DNA of 64,000 bases from Anaerolineae bacterium (lineage in GTDB: Bacteria > Chloroflexota > Anaerolineae > Promineifilales > Promineifilaceae), in assembly GCA_023382655.1 (NCBI GenBank), contig JAHDWK010000008.1, forward strand, positions 1 to 64,000. Direction: 5' to 3'. A program made the position numbers and the translations under genes. Positions 24,068 to 32,235 of this stretch are shown here, piece after piece. Within the stretch, counting starts at the first letter, position 1, and each line of letters begins with the position of its first letter. Under the pieces are notes generated by a model. It worked only from the letters and a program-made list of their open reading frames with translations. It ran no database searches and had not been told where the DNA came from.

Positions 24068-25642
24068 TTACGGCTCTTGTAGCCAGCCCTCAAATTTCGG
24101 GCCGGCGCCAAAGTAGGCATCACTGACGGTGACTTCTACCCGGTCATCCTGGAACCGAAATTGCAGCACCAACTGGTCGTTGGCGGTGACAGCATTGTGT
24201 TCCAGGACAAAGGTCTGTGGATCCGTCCAGGTACCGCGAACGGCCACAAGCCGCCCGACGTCGTTGAATTGGAAGCGATAGACGCCGTCCAGGCCGACGG
24301 GCATGGCAACCATTGGCTCACCACCGGTAGCGACATAAGCGGTTGCTTCGGCCGAGTCGTTGAACGCAAAGGCGACACTTTCCAGATCCACCACATTCGG
24401 CTCAAATACATAGGTCTGACCGGAAATGGTCTGGGCGACATCAGGCAGCGGGGTAACCGGGTTGGCCGCTGGTGGTTGGGCGACGGTGGCAATCGCTGCT
24501 TCGAGTTGGGCAACACCCTCCGGATTGGCCGGTAGAGGCTGTTCAAAGTCGGAGAAAGTCGCCAGGATCGGCTCGGCGATGGCTCCGATATCAAAGCCAC
24601 CACCAGTGGTGACCAGGATCATGTTCCAGAGTGGGAGGATGTAGATGTATTGCCCGTTACGGCCGTCAGCCCGGTAGACGGTCTCGATATCGGGGGCCAT
24701 CCACCAGCCATAGCCGTAAGGTTCTTCCTCGTCGGGCGTTTCTGACTGGGGAACGATAGCCTCATTCACCCACGCACGGGAGATGATCTGCTCACCTTCC
24801 CACTGGCCTTGTTGTAGGAATAGAAGGCCCAGCCTGGCCATGTCTTGTGGGTGCAGAGAAAGGTCGCCCCAACCGCGGTAATAGCCTTGCGGGTCAGTTT
24901 CCCACAGGACATCGTGAATGCCAAGCGGCTCAAACAGATATTGCTGGGCGAACGCCAGGGTAGACATGCCGGTGGCTTGCTCCAAGATAGGCGAAAGCAG
25001 ATGGATGGCCGGGCTGCAATAAACAAACTGACTGCCTGGCTCCGCGGCCATGGGGAGGTCAAGCGCGAACTGGACGTAGTCCGGGCTACCTTGCATCACG
25101 ATGGTGGTGTCGCCTTCCATTCCATCGCGGATGCATTGGAGGCCGGAAGTCATGCTGACCAGGTCGCGGACGGTAATGGCTTCTTTGCGTGGGTCGAGGT
25201 TCGCCATATCGCGGTCGGCAAAGAAGGAGACCATCTTGTCATCCAGGTTTAGTTTGCCCTGGTCAACAGCGATGCCAATCAAGGTGGTCATGACGCTCTT
25301 GGTAACGGAAGCCACGTCATGAATGGTCTCGCCGTCATAAGGATAGAAGGTGGCGTCGGCGACAACATAACCATTGCGGATTGCCAGAAGACTATGAACC
25401 GGGATGTTCTCTTGACGGATGAACAGTAGTAACTCCGCCAGTTTGTCCGAATAAAGCCCTTGTGCCTCAGGGGTGCTGGTCTGCCAACCGGTCGTGGGCC
25501 AGTAGGCTGGCGCAGCCGGTCTTTTTAGCCCACTTAGCCAGGGGATGACCACAAAGATCAATAGCAATACAACGAGGCCAATGGCCACGATGCCCAGGAT
25601 AATCCTGGTGTCATTTTTCTTAAACTTAATTGTATGTTGCAC
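24068..25642 (-). CDS. Membrane-anchored serine hydrolase, beta-lactamase/class C family
   Basis: 524 residues from GTG at 25642, which has AGGAGG six bases upstream; an ATG 15 bases earlier overlaps that ribosome-binding site and is less likely. An N-terminal span (IILGIVAIGLVVLLLIFVVI) anchors the protein with the catalytic domain outside. The beta-lactamase fold has S-x-x-K in VASVTKSVMTTLIG, the YxN-like element FVYCSPAIHLLSP (YCS instead of YxN) and further family blocks GLYSDKLAELL, MTSGLQC and GLLFLQQGQW. The C-terminal 130 residues form a beta-rich domain. It may be an esterase or peptidase for D-amino acid peptides rather than an antibiotic-inactivating enzyme. Confidence 0.85.
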   Translation of the reverse strand: MQHTIKFKKNDTRIILGIVAIGLVVLLLIFVVIPWLSGLKRPAAPAYWPTTGWQTSTPEAQGLYSDKLAELLLFIRQENIPVHSLLAIRNGYVVADATFYPYDGETIHDVASVTKSVMTTLIGIAVDQGKLNLDDKMVSFFADRDMANLDPRKEAITVRDLVSMTSGLQCIRDGMEGDTTIVMQGSPDYVQFALDLPMAAEPGSQFVYCSPAIHLLSPILEQATGMSTLAFAQQYLFEPLGIHDVLWETDPQGYYRGWGDLSLHPQDMARLGLLFLQQGQWEGEQIISRAWVNEAIVPQSETPDEEEPYGYGWWMAPDIETVYRADGRNGQYIYILPLWNMILVTTGGGFDIGAIAEPILATFSDFEQPLPANPEGVAQLEAAIATVAQPPAANPVTPLPDVAQTISGQTYVFEPNVVDLESVAFAFNDSAEATAYVATGGEPMVAMPVGLDGVYRFQFNDVGRLVAVRGTWTDPQTFVLEHNAVTANDQLVLQFRFQDDRVEVTVSDAYFGAGPKFEGWLQEP

Positions 25643-25954
25643 GGGAATCCTCCTCATCTTTACCGAATGCCGCGACGAACACCGAGATCGGTGCGCTATA
25701 CGATGAATGAATTCACTCCAGATTCAGCCGCCTGGTGACAGCAGTCTTATCGCGGTGTATGGTAATGGCTGTGTTGCGGCAAGAGGGGCAGGTGGCCTTG
25801 ATCTTCATGGTCGCCTGCCAGTCATCCATGAGGTATGTATGACTAAAGGGGCGCGCGGCCTCATCGCTGGCTAGTATGCGCCGATAGGAAGTGATTAGGA
25901 AGTAACAAATGTCACGAACCCTCTATGAGATGCCCGGTAAGCTCCTCAGCCCTT

Positions 25955-26077
25955 TTTGCCCGCGAACTCATGGAGTATGGCAACCGTCGCCAAATATTGA
26001 ACAATTTTATCCATGCTTGTGAAACAGCCCGCCCTCACGTCTACTGGCAATTGGATAAAGTTCCGACGCCCTACTAG
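25955..26077 (+). pseudogene. Relic of an effector-associated domain
   Basis: The frame reads FARELMEYGNRRQILNNFIH, then ACETARPHVYWQLDK, and stops at 26075. It follows the same pattern as the effector-associated domain of the FHA protein (AREMIEYMVRYQRL...ERPHVNWQ). The upstream half of the domain is in another frame (LYEMPGK), and no effector domain follows, so this is a broken fragment of a lost gene. Confidence 0.5.
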
Positions 26078-26083
26078 AAGCCG

Positions 26084-26115
26084 TTGTCATTCTCCGCTTG
26101 TGGCAAATGCCACAA
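26084..26115. promoter_or_regulatory. 32-nt element with CRP-like palindrome, copy 2
   Basis: TTGTCATTCTCCG, one base, then TTGTGGC-AAAT-GCCACAA. Compared with copy 1 at 22646-22677 the two arm changes (A to G on the left, T to C on the right) compensate each other, so the palindrome is kept. It lies just after the effector-associated-domain relic. Confidence 0.6.
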
Positions 26116-26129
26116 TGCCACAAGATTTG

Positions 26130-26158
26130 TTGACAACCTATCCACTCTCCTTTACGCT
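26130..26158 (+). promoter_or_regulatory. Possible promoter upstream of the NBR1-Ig glycosidase gene
   Basis: TTGACA (26130-26135), a 17-base spacer and TACGCT (26153-26158). The -35 is perfect, the -10 weak. It would give a leader of about 110 bases before ATG 26277. Confidence 0.4.
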
Positions 26159-26194
26159 TACCGCATCTTTTATCACTCCCAAAGCAGGCAGCGA

Positions 26195-26262
26195 AAGTGT
26201 CATGTGTCGAAGTGTCAAGTGCCAAGCAACCTGAAACCTGACACCTGTTCACCTGATACAGC
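26195..26262. repeat. GTGTCA/CCTGACAC-word intergenic repeat
   Basis: Three AAGTGTCA-like words (about 26197, 26208, 26211-26219) face CCTGAAACCTGACACCTG and CACCTGATAC, which are partly complementary. It belongs to the same class of reiterated-word spacers seen elsewhere. Confidence 0.5.
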
Positions 26263-26276
26263 ACAAGGAGGCAGGC

Positions 26277-27431
26277 ATGAGCGATAACGGCCGTTACATT
26301 GCCGACGTAACCATCCCCGATGACGTGCAAATTGAACCGGGCCAGCAGTTTGTGAAGACGTGGCGGGTGCAAAACAGCGGCAGCACCACCTGGGGGCCGG
26401 GTTATGATCTGGTGTTTGTGAATGGGAATGCCATGGGCAGCCCGACGGCCGTGCCTCTCCCCAACGCCGCCCCCGGCCAACAGGTAGACATCTCCATCAA
26501 TCAGACCGCGCCTGCCACTGCCGGCAAACATTTTGGTGACTGGCGGCTGCGTAATGCCCAGGGGCAATTTTTTGGTGAACTGGTCTACCTGCGTATCCTG
26601 GTGCCTTACCCGGCCAAAGCAGAAGAGAAACCGGCGAAGGTAGAAGAAAAACCAAAAGTAGAAGAAAACCCGGCGCCACCACCGATTGAACCGGCTGAAG
26701 TGGCCTGGGAATTTGAACTGGCTAAATGGCGTCAGACGATCTGGGCCATTACCAGTATCTTTGAATCGGGCAGCCCGGAAGGCAATCCGGCCGCTTACCA
26801 GACCTATGACGCGGGGGTTATCAGTTTTGGCAAACACCAGGCCACGCTGGCATCGGGCACGCTCAACCGGGTGTTGCAAGCCTACCTGTCCCGCAGCAGC
26901 AGCAGTACCGCCCAGGCGCTCAAGAACGAGTATGCCACGCGGGTGGCGCAGATGGATACCAGTTTGAGGAAGGACGGCCGTATCAAACAACTCCTCCTGG
27001 CAGCGGCCCAAGAAGCGGCCATGACCGAAGCCCAGGATGTCGTCTTTGAAGAAAGTTTCTACAAACCGGCTGTGACCGCTGCCCGTGATTACAACGTGCG
27101 CTCCCCGCTGGGATTAGCCGCTCTCTATGACACCAACATCCAGGGCGGGCTGTACATCGTCTTGCCCCGTGTTACCGAGCGGTTGGGTGGCAAAATTGGC
27201 GAGAAAGGCATTACCGAACCACAATGGATTGCCGCCTTTCTGGACTTACGCGAAGAGCGGCTCAACCGCCTGGCCGACCAGTACATCGCCAAAGGGGACA
27301 AAGGCACCGGCAATGCCCTGCGCACCTCCACCTTCCGGGTGCAGGAATATCGCCAACTGCTCCAGGCGGGGAATCTGAAATTGGAAGGCACATTAAACGT
27401 GCGCGGCCGGCAGGTGGCCGGTATTTCGTAA
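26277..27431 (+). CDS. NBR1-Ig domain protein with a lysozyme-fold/chitosanase-like domain
   Basis: 384 residues, ATG after AAGGAGG. Residues about 5-100 are an NBR1-type Ig domain (YIADVTIPDDVQIEPGQQFV, KTWRVQNSGSTTWGPGYDLV, GDWRLRNAQGQFFGELVYL). A Lys/Glu/Pro linker (about 105-140) leads to a helical catalytic-type domain: ITSIFESGSPEGNPAAYQTY and VISFGKHQATLASGTLNRVL resemble GH46-like chitosanase/peptidoglycan hydrolase motifs in which the Glu of IFESG is the acid. No signal peptide is seen, although the substrate would be extracellular glycan, so export must be non-classical or the protein acts after lysis. The next gene shares the NBR1-Ig module. Confidence 0.7.
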   Translation: MSDNGRYIADVTIPDDVQIEPGQQFVKTWRVQNSGSTTWGPGYDLVFVNGNAMGSPTAVPLPNAAPGQQVDISINQTAPATAGKHFGDWRLRNAQGQFFGELVYLRILVPYPAKAEEKPAKVEEKPKVEENPAPPPIEPAEVAWEFELAKWRQTIWAITSIFESGSPEGNPAAYQTYDAGVISFGKHQATLASGTLNRVLQAYLSRSSSSTAQALKNEYATRVAQMDTSLRKDGRIKQLLLAAAQEAAMTEAQDVVFEESFYKPAVTAARDYNVRSPLGLAALYDTNIQGGLYIVLPRVTERLGGKIGEKGITEPQWIAAFLDLREERLNRLADQYIAKGDKGTGNALRTSTFRVQEYRQLLQAGNLKLEGTLNVRGRQVAGIS

Positions 27432-27490
27432 ACCGTAATCCGTAATCCGTAATCCGTCAAGAACGACGGTTTACGGTTCACGGATTACGA
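27429..27490. repeat. CGTAATCCG-word intergenic hairpin
   Basis: Three CGTAATC words (27434-27460 region) face GACGGTTTACGGTTCACGG and ATTACGAG on the other side. The arms can pair imperfectly. It overlaps the stop codon of the preceding gene. Confidence 0.8.
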
Positions 27491-27503
27491 GTCAGGAGGA
27501 CCC

Positions 27504-30212
27504 ATGAAAGTTCATAACAAAATCGGTTTCCACACCGGGCCAGGGGGCAATGCCTCCGGGATTGGCGACTATTTTAAGGCGCTGGATGCAGCGCGTATTC
27601 CTTTTATCATCAAGTCGGTAGGCAGCTATGGGCCTGTTTTTGAGGCCGGGCAACTGGCACGCAAGAGCGGGGTGCCGCATACCCTCGTTTACCGGGTCAG
27701 CACGGTGGGGCAAGGCCATGAATATGATTATGATGTGCCCCCATACAAAGACCCCAAGTATGCGAAAGACCCCGAAGGCGGGGCGGCCTTGCATTGGCGG
27801 CGTACCCGCGACAAGATGCCCCCAGAATTTGACAAGGAATTGACCTGGATTGAACCCATTAACGAAGTAGACAAAGAGTATTGTGACTGGCTCGGCCGTT
27901 TTGCCGTGCATATTGCCAATCTGGCTCATCAGGAAGGCTACAAAGTGAGCCTGTTTGCCTGGTCAAGTGGGGAACCGGAACCGGCCGGTTGGGAAGAGCC
28001 GGGGATGCTGGAATACCTGCGGCTGTGCGCCAAACGGCCGAATCAGGCCGCCGTGGCCCTGCACGAATACAGCTACATCGTGGACAACATCATGGATGGT
28101 TATCCCTACAAAGTCGGCCGCTTCAAGGCATTGTTTGATGTGTGTGACAAACATGGCATCCCCCGCCCCACCGTGCATATTACCGAATGGGGCTGGACGC
28201 TCAACGATGTGCCGCCGCCGGAAAAAGCAATTAAAGACATGGAAAAGGTAGGCGAACTGTATGCAAAGTATCCCGAAATCAAAGGTGCGGCCATCTGGTA
28301 TTTGGGGCCAAGTTTTGGTGATATTGCCAATAAAGCACAGCGCCTTATTGCCCCGGTGCAGGAGTTTACGCTGCGGCATCAATTTAATGTGGAGCCAGAG
28401 AAGGCAACCAGTAAGCCCGTGATGCCACTGCCGGTACCACCCAAACCACCCGCCCCGCCAAAACCACCGGCCCCACCACCAGTCGTAGTGGTAGACCCCC
28501 CGCCCCCACCAGTACAACCGACAGCCAAAAAATCGAACGCTGCTTTTGTGGCTGACGTGACCATTCCCGATGACACCCGCCTGACGGTCGGGCAGAAGTT
28601 TGCCAAAACGTGGCGGGTACGTAACACCGGTGAAACGACCTGGGGCGTCGGTTATTCTCTGGTGAATGTGGGCGGCAGCCAGATGGGGTCTGGTGGTAAA
28701 GCACCTTTGCCGGCAGCCAGGCCGGGTGAGGTTGTGGAGATTACGGTGCAAATGGTAGCCCCAGCGCCGCCGAATGTGTATTACGGGGATTGGCGACTGG
28801 CCGATCCGCAGGGCAACCAGTTTGGGGATGTTGTTTTTCTGCGCATTATATCGGAAGCGGCAACGGCCGTGACCCAACCCGCCACCAGCAACAGCGCCTA
28901 CGTCGCCGATGTCACCATCCCTGACGATACGCCCGTTGCCCCCGGTACGCAATTTGTCAAAACCTGGCGCGTCAAGAACAGTGGCACACGGGTATGGGGT
29001 ACAGATTTCAGCCTCGTCCTGGTGAATGGTGAAGCGATGAGTAGCCAGACCAGCTATCCTCTGCCCGCCATTGCCCCTGGCGTGACGGGCGATGTTTCCA
29101 TCAGGCTGACCGGGCCGACGACGCCGGGTGTCCACTTTGGCGATTGGCGCATGAAGGATGATATAGGGAATTTATTCGGCGAAGTGGTTTATCTGCGAAT
29201 TCAGGTGACGCCAGGCGCGCCCGCTCCTACACCTACACCTACCCCCACACCGCCCCATCACCGTGAGCCACCGGTTGCGCCGCCTTTACAAACCGGCATG
29301 AACATCAACCCGGATGCGCCGCACAGCAACCCGCTGCAAACGGGTGAACTACATGGCCTGGATTGGGTGCGGTGGGTGTTCAAGCTGGCGGCGCGGCACA
29401 ATCCGGCCGAGCGGCAGGACATTCACGCCGCCTTCCGCCAGTTTGACCCGCTGGTGCAGGGGTATGTGGCGCAGGGCATTGGCTCGCTGATTGTGTTGAA
29501 TCAGGAGACGGTGTGGGGTAATGCGCCCTGGTCGGGGAACAATGACTGGCACACCTACGCCAACCAGCTAGCCGATGTGGCCCGCCAGATTGCCGCCCGC
29601 TATAAAAAGTTCGGTGCAGAAGTGGCGTATGAAATCTGGAATGAGGGCGACCTGGAAAATAATCCGGCTTCGGTGTATGTGCCGCCGGCGCAGTTTGCGG
29701 TGGTGCTGAAACGGGTGGCGGAGGCAATTCGGGCGGAGTCGCCGCAGTCGCCGCTGATTTTTGGCGGGCTGGCGACGGGGCCGAATAAGGGCATCCCGTA
29801 TTTGAAGGCGTGTAAACAGGCGCTCAATGGCCCCTGGCCGGTGGATGCGATTGGCGTTCATCCTTACGGCCGTTGGGGAACCAAAGCGCCGTTCGATTGG
29901 GGTCAGACCTTTGGCACGTTGGGGCAGGCGTTTGCCGAGTATGAAAAAGAGCTGCCTGGATTGAAATACTGGATCACGGAGATCGGCGTGGCCGCCGATA
30001 ACGAGATTGGGCCGCAGTATTACCAGGACATTGCTATGTATGTGCAGGATGTGTACAGCACCATTGCCGCCCGATATACGAATCTGATACCGGTGGTTAT
30101 CTGGTTTGCCTGGTCTGACCTGATGCGTAATGCGGGTATTGTGGACGGCAGCGGTCGGCGCAAATCGTCGGTCTACGCCGCCTTTGAAAACATCCGCAGC
30201 CGGAAATTCTGA
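27504..30212 (+). CDS. Two glycoside-hydrolase-like TIM barrels flanking two NBR1-Ig domains
   Basis: 902 residues, ATG after AGGAGG. Order: N-terminal TIM-barrel-like domain (about 1-295) with ELTWIEPINEVD and TVHITEWGW supplying two candidate catalytic glutamates; a Pro-rich linker; NBR1-Ig 1 (about 350-450, FVADVTIPDDTRLTVGQKFA); NBR1-Ig 2 (about 465-565, YVADVTIPDDTPVAPGTQFV); a TPTP linker; and a C-terminal clan GH-A-like domain (about 590-900) with AYEIWNEGD (acid/base Glu) and KYWITEIGV (nucleophile Glu). The layout suggests a polysaccharide-degrading or cell-wall enzyme. There is no signal peptide. The three NBR1-Ig copies in this and the previous gene are close relatives. Confidence 0.75.
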   Translation: MKVHNKIGFHTGPGGNASGIGDYFKALDAARIPFIIKSVGSYGPVFEAGQLARKSGVPHTLVYRVSTVGQGHEYDYDVPPYKDPKYAKDPEGGAALHWRRTRDKMPPEFDKELTWIEPINEVDKEYCDWLGRFAVHIANLAHQEGYKVSLFAWSSGEPEPAGWEEPGMLEYLRLCAKRPNQAAVALHEYSYIVDNIMDGYPYKVGRFKALFDVCDKHGIPRPTVHITEWGWTLNDVPPPEKAIKDMEKVGELYAKYPEIKGAAIWYLGPSFGDIANKAQRLIAPVQEFTLRHQFNVEPEKATSKPVMPLPVPPKPPAPPKPPAPPPVVVVDPPPPPVQPTAKKSNAAFVADVTIPDDTRLTVGQKFAKTWRVRNTGETTWGVGYSLVNVGGSQMGSGGKAPLPAARPGEVVEITVQMVAPAPPNVYYGDWRLADPQGNQFGDVVFLRIISEAATAVTQPATSNSAYVADVTIPDDTPVAPGTQFVKTWRVKNSGTRVWGTDFSLVLVNGEAMSSQTSYPLPAIAPGVTGDVSIRLTGPTTPGVHFGDWRMKDDIGNLFGEVVYLRIQVTPGAPAPTPTPTPTPPHHREPPVAPPLQTGMNINPDAPHSNPLQTGELHGLDWVRWVFKLAARHNPAERQDIHAAFRQFDPLVQGYVAQGIGSLIVLNQETVWGNAPWSGNNDWHTYANQLADVARQIAARYKKFGAEVAYEIWNEGDLENNPASVYVPPAQFAVVLKRVAEAIRAESPQSPLIFGGLATGPNKGIPYLKACKQALNGPWPVDAIGVHPYGRWGTKAPFDWGQTFGTLGQAFAEYEKELPGLKYWITEIGVAADNEIGPQYYQDIAMYVQDVYSTIAARYTNLIPVVIWFAWSDLMRNAGIVDGSGRRKSSVYAAFENIRSRKF

Positions 30213-30216
30213 AAAC

Positions 30217-30271
30217 GTTCGTAGTAGGCGATTTATCGCCATCTGACGGCGATAAATCGCCTACTACGAAC
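30217..30271. repeat. Mobile-looking palindrome, copy 2 (24-bp stem)
   Basis: GTTC plus GTAGTAGGCGATTTATCGCC (30217-30240) pairs perfectly with 30248-30271 around a 7-base loop. It begins four bases after a stop codon and ends 13 bases before the toxin-like gene. Confidence 0.95.
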
Positions 30272-30284
30272 CTGAGGCGTTGTC

Positions 30285-30554
30285 TTGAGCAAAATTGCTG
30301 AGATTCAAGCGTTAGTCCGGTATGGCCTTTATTACCTGACTGAACACGCCGATGATGAAGCCCTTGAGGATGACTTTGACGTTTATGATGTGGAGAATGG
30401 TATCTTGACTGGTAAAATCAGGCGTACATGGTCGAAGGGTGGTAAGTATGAGGTAGTGGGCAAATCTCTTGACGGCCGTGATATTGGCATCGTTTGTCGC
30501 ATAACTCAAACCAACAAGGTTCGGGTTATCACTGTCTATGAAGACAATCTCTAA
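30285..30554 (+). CDS. DUF4258 family toxin-like protein
   Basis: 89 residues from TTG at 30285 (GAGG nine bases upstream). ALVRYGLYYLTEHADDEALE, GKIRRTWSKGGKYEVVGKSL and DIGIVCRITQTNKVRVITVY match the DUF4258 pattern, a small RelE-like beta-sheet fold regarded as an mRNA-interferase-type toxin with an N-terminal His and a C-terminal basic strand. It is followed after three bases by a YgiT-type zinc-finger antitoxin, the usual partner, and then by rtcB. It begins 13 bases after a mobile palindrome. Toxicity is inferred from the family and context. Confidence 0.75.
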   Translation: MSKIAEIQALVRYGLYYLTEHADDEALEDDFDVYDVENGILTGKIRRTWSKGGKYEVVGKSLDGRDIGIVCRITQTNKVRVITVYEDNL

Positions 30555-30557
30555 GAA

Positions 30558-30815
30558 ATGAACGAAAAGACTACAACTGACTTTTGGAAAGGTGAGACCT
30601 GTGAATACTGCGGCGGGGAAATTGTAGAGAAGTTTGTGACCCTGCACCGCAAAGTGAATGGACATTATGTGCTGGTAGAGAACGTACCGGCTGGTGTGTG
30701 TAAGGAATGTGGTACGCGCTACTTTGCCGCAAATACGCTGAAGATTGTGGAGGAAAGCGTACACGGCCGTCGTCAAGCAGGCCGTGAAGAGATGGTAAGG
30801 GTATACGCCCTGTGA
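30558..30815 (+). CDS. YgiT-type zinc-finger antitoxin
   Basis: 85 residues. Two CxxC pairs, CEYCG (about residue 15) and CKECG (about residue 50), form the zinc site of the MqsA N-terminal domain; LVENVPAGVCKECGTRYF is the typical YgiT/MqsA motif. The C-terminal helix-turn-helix DNA-binding domain of MqsA is absent, so it can neutralise the toxin but may not repress the operon by itself. It starts three bases after the DUF4258 stop and its TGA overlaps the GTG of rtcB by four bases, so all three genes should be translationally coupled. Confidence 0.85.
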   Translation: MNEKTTTDFWKGETCEYCGGEIVEKFVTLHRKVNGHYVLVENVPAGVCKECGTRYFAANTLKIVEESVHGRRQAGREEMVRVYAL

Positions 30816-32215
30816 ACGCAAGCAAATTAGCCCGGTTGGGGGTGCCGCCAGGGGAGGCGATGAAGGCGGCGGGCACGGCCGTGCGTGACGCCCGCGCGAT
30901 GGGTATTCCGAAGCGAGACATACCGGATTTGATTACGGCCGTGGTCGAAAACCCGGCCGACTACACCAATGATGACCTGTTTGGCGGATTAGCCAATGCC
31001 ATCCTGGCCCAGCACACGCCAATTCCCACCTTTAAGCCCCGCTCCCAGCCCGCCCCCTTTCGCATCTGGGGTGAAGGTTTGGAAGCCGGTTCCATCGAGC
31101 AAATTGAAAATGCGGTGCAACTGCCCGTTTCGGTGCGTGGTGCGCTCATGCCCGATGCCCATATAGGTTACGGGTTGCCCATTGGTGGTGTGTTAGCCAC
31201 GCGCAATGCCGTCATCCCTTACGCCGTCGGTGTGGACATCGCCTGCCGCATGAAACTGACGGTGTTGGATATGCACCCGAATATGATTCGTGGCGAGCAA
31301 AAACGACTGGCAAACGCCATTGAAGCCGAAACCCGCTTTGGTATTGGCGCGAATTTTCCCCGCCAACTGCGGCGTGACCATCCGGTGATGGCGGAAGATT
31401 GGCACATCAGCCCGATTACCCTGCGTAACCGCGATAAGGCGTGGGAGCAGTTGGGCACCAGTGGCAGCGGCAATCACTTTGTGGAGTTTGGCATTTTGGA
31501 AGTGCTGGACGAGGCGGTGGGTCTGGCAAAGGGGCAGTACGTGGCCCTGCTCAGCCATAGCGGCAGCCGGGGCACGGGGGCATCGGTCTGTGACTATTAC
31601 AGCAAACTGGCGATGGATTTGCACCCGGAACTGCCCAAACAACTGCGCCACCTGGCCTGGCTAGATTTGGATACCGACGCTGGTCGGGAGTATTGGGCAG
31701 CTATGCAGTTGATGGGTCTGTATGCCGCCGCCAATCATGCCCTGATTCACAAACATATCGCCAAAAACCTGGGGGCCAAAGTGCTGCTAGACATAGAGAA
31801 TCATCACAACTTCGCCTGGAAGGAAGAACATGATGGCGAAACGGTGATTGTCCACCGCAAAGGAGCCACGCCGGCGGGGAAGGGAGTGTTGGGCATCATT
31901 CCCGGTTCAATGGGCGCGCCCGGTTTTGTGGTGCGGGGTAAGGGCAATGAGGCGTCGTTGCAATCGGCCGCGCATGGCGCCGGTCGCCGCATGAGCCGTA
32001 AACAGGCAATCAAATCCTTCACCTGGCACGACGTGAAGAAGTATTTGCGCGAGCGGGATGTCACCCTGATTTCCGCCGGTCTGGACGAAGTGCCCATGGC
32101 CTACAAGGACATTCACGAGGTGATGGCGGCGCAGCAAGACCTGGTAGAAGTGCTGGCCCGCTTTGATCCGCGCCTGGTAAAAATGGCCCCGGCCGGCGAA
32201 CGGCCGGAAGATTGA
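30812..32215 (+). CDS. rtcB: RNA-splicing/repair ligase RtcB
   Basis: 467 residues starting with GTG at 30812 that overlaps the antitoxin stop (GTGA). Conserved blocks: VRGALMPDAHIGYGLPIGGV, YAVGVDIACRMKL (Mn ligand region, Cys145), ETRFGIGAN, LGTSGSGNHFVEFG, ALLSHSGSRGTG, and SAAHGAGRRMSRKQA with the histidine that accepts GMP. RtcB joins 2-prime,3-prime-cyclic phosphate or 3-prime-phosphate ends to 5-prime-OH ends, the ends left by ribonuclease toxins. No archease or RtcR gene is present. Coupling to a toxin-antitoxin pair suggests an RNA damage and repair cassette. The enzyme identity is firm; the link is inference. Confidence 0.95.
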   Translation: MNASKLARLGVPPGEAMKAAGTAVRDARAMGIPKRDIPDLITAVVENPADYTNDDLFGGLANAILAQHTPIPTFKPRSQPAPFRIWGEGLEAGSIEQIENAVQLPVSVRGALMPDAHIGYGLPIGGVLATRNAVIPYAVGVDIACRMKLTVLDMHPNMIRGEQKRLANAIEAETRFGIGANFPRQLRRDHPVMAEDWHISPITLRNRDKAWEQLGTSGSGNHFVEFGILEVLDEAVGLAKGQYVALLSHSGSRGTGASVCDYYSKLAMDLHPELPKQLRHLAWLDLDTDAGREYWAAMQLMGLYAAANHALIHKHIAKNLGAKVLLDIENHHNFAWKEEHDGETVIVHRKGATPAGKGVLGIIPGSMGAPGFVVRGKGNEASLQSAAHGAGRRMSRKQAIKSFTWHDVKKYLRERDVTLISAGLDEVPMAYKDIHEVMAAQQDLVEVLARFDPRLVKMAPAGERPED

Positions 32216-32235
32216 CAATTGTTAATGGGCAATTA

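Larger units (their letters stand above)
25658..26276. other. Intergenic region with gene relics and regulatory-like elements
   Basis: This gap has no intact gene. It contains an effector-associated-domain relic (25955-26077), a TAACAAATGTCAC half-palindrome near 25905, the second 32-nt CRP-like element (26084-26115), a promoter-like TTGACA box (26130) and reiterated GTGTCA/CCTGACAC words before the glycosidase gene. Nothing else was recognised between 25658 and 25900. Confidence 0.6.

Noticed and set aside
26007-27011. 334-codon open frame on the minus strand
   Set aside because: Antisense to the NBR1-Ig glycosidase gene, which has clear domains and AAGGAGG.
27963-29135. 390-codon open frame on the minus strand
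   Set aside because: Antisense to the double-glycosidase gene; Arg/His/Gly-rich without recognisable domain.
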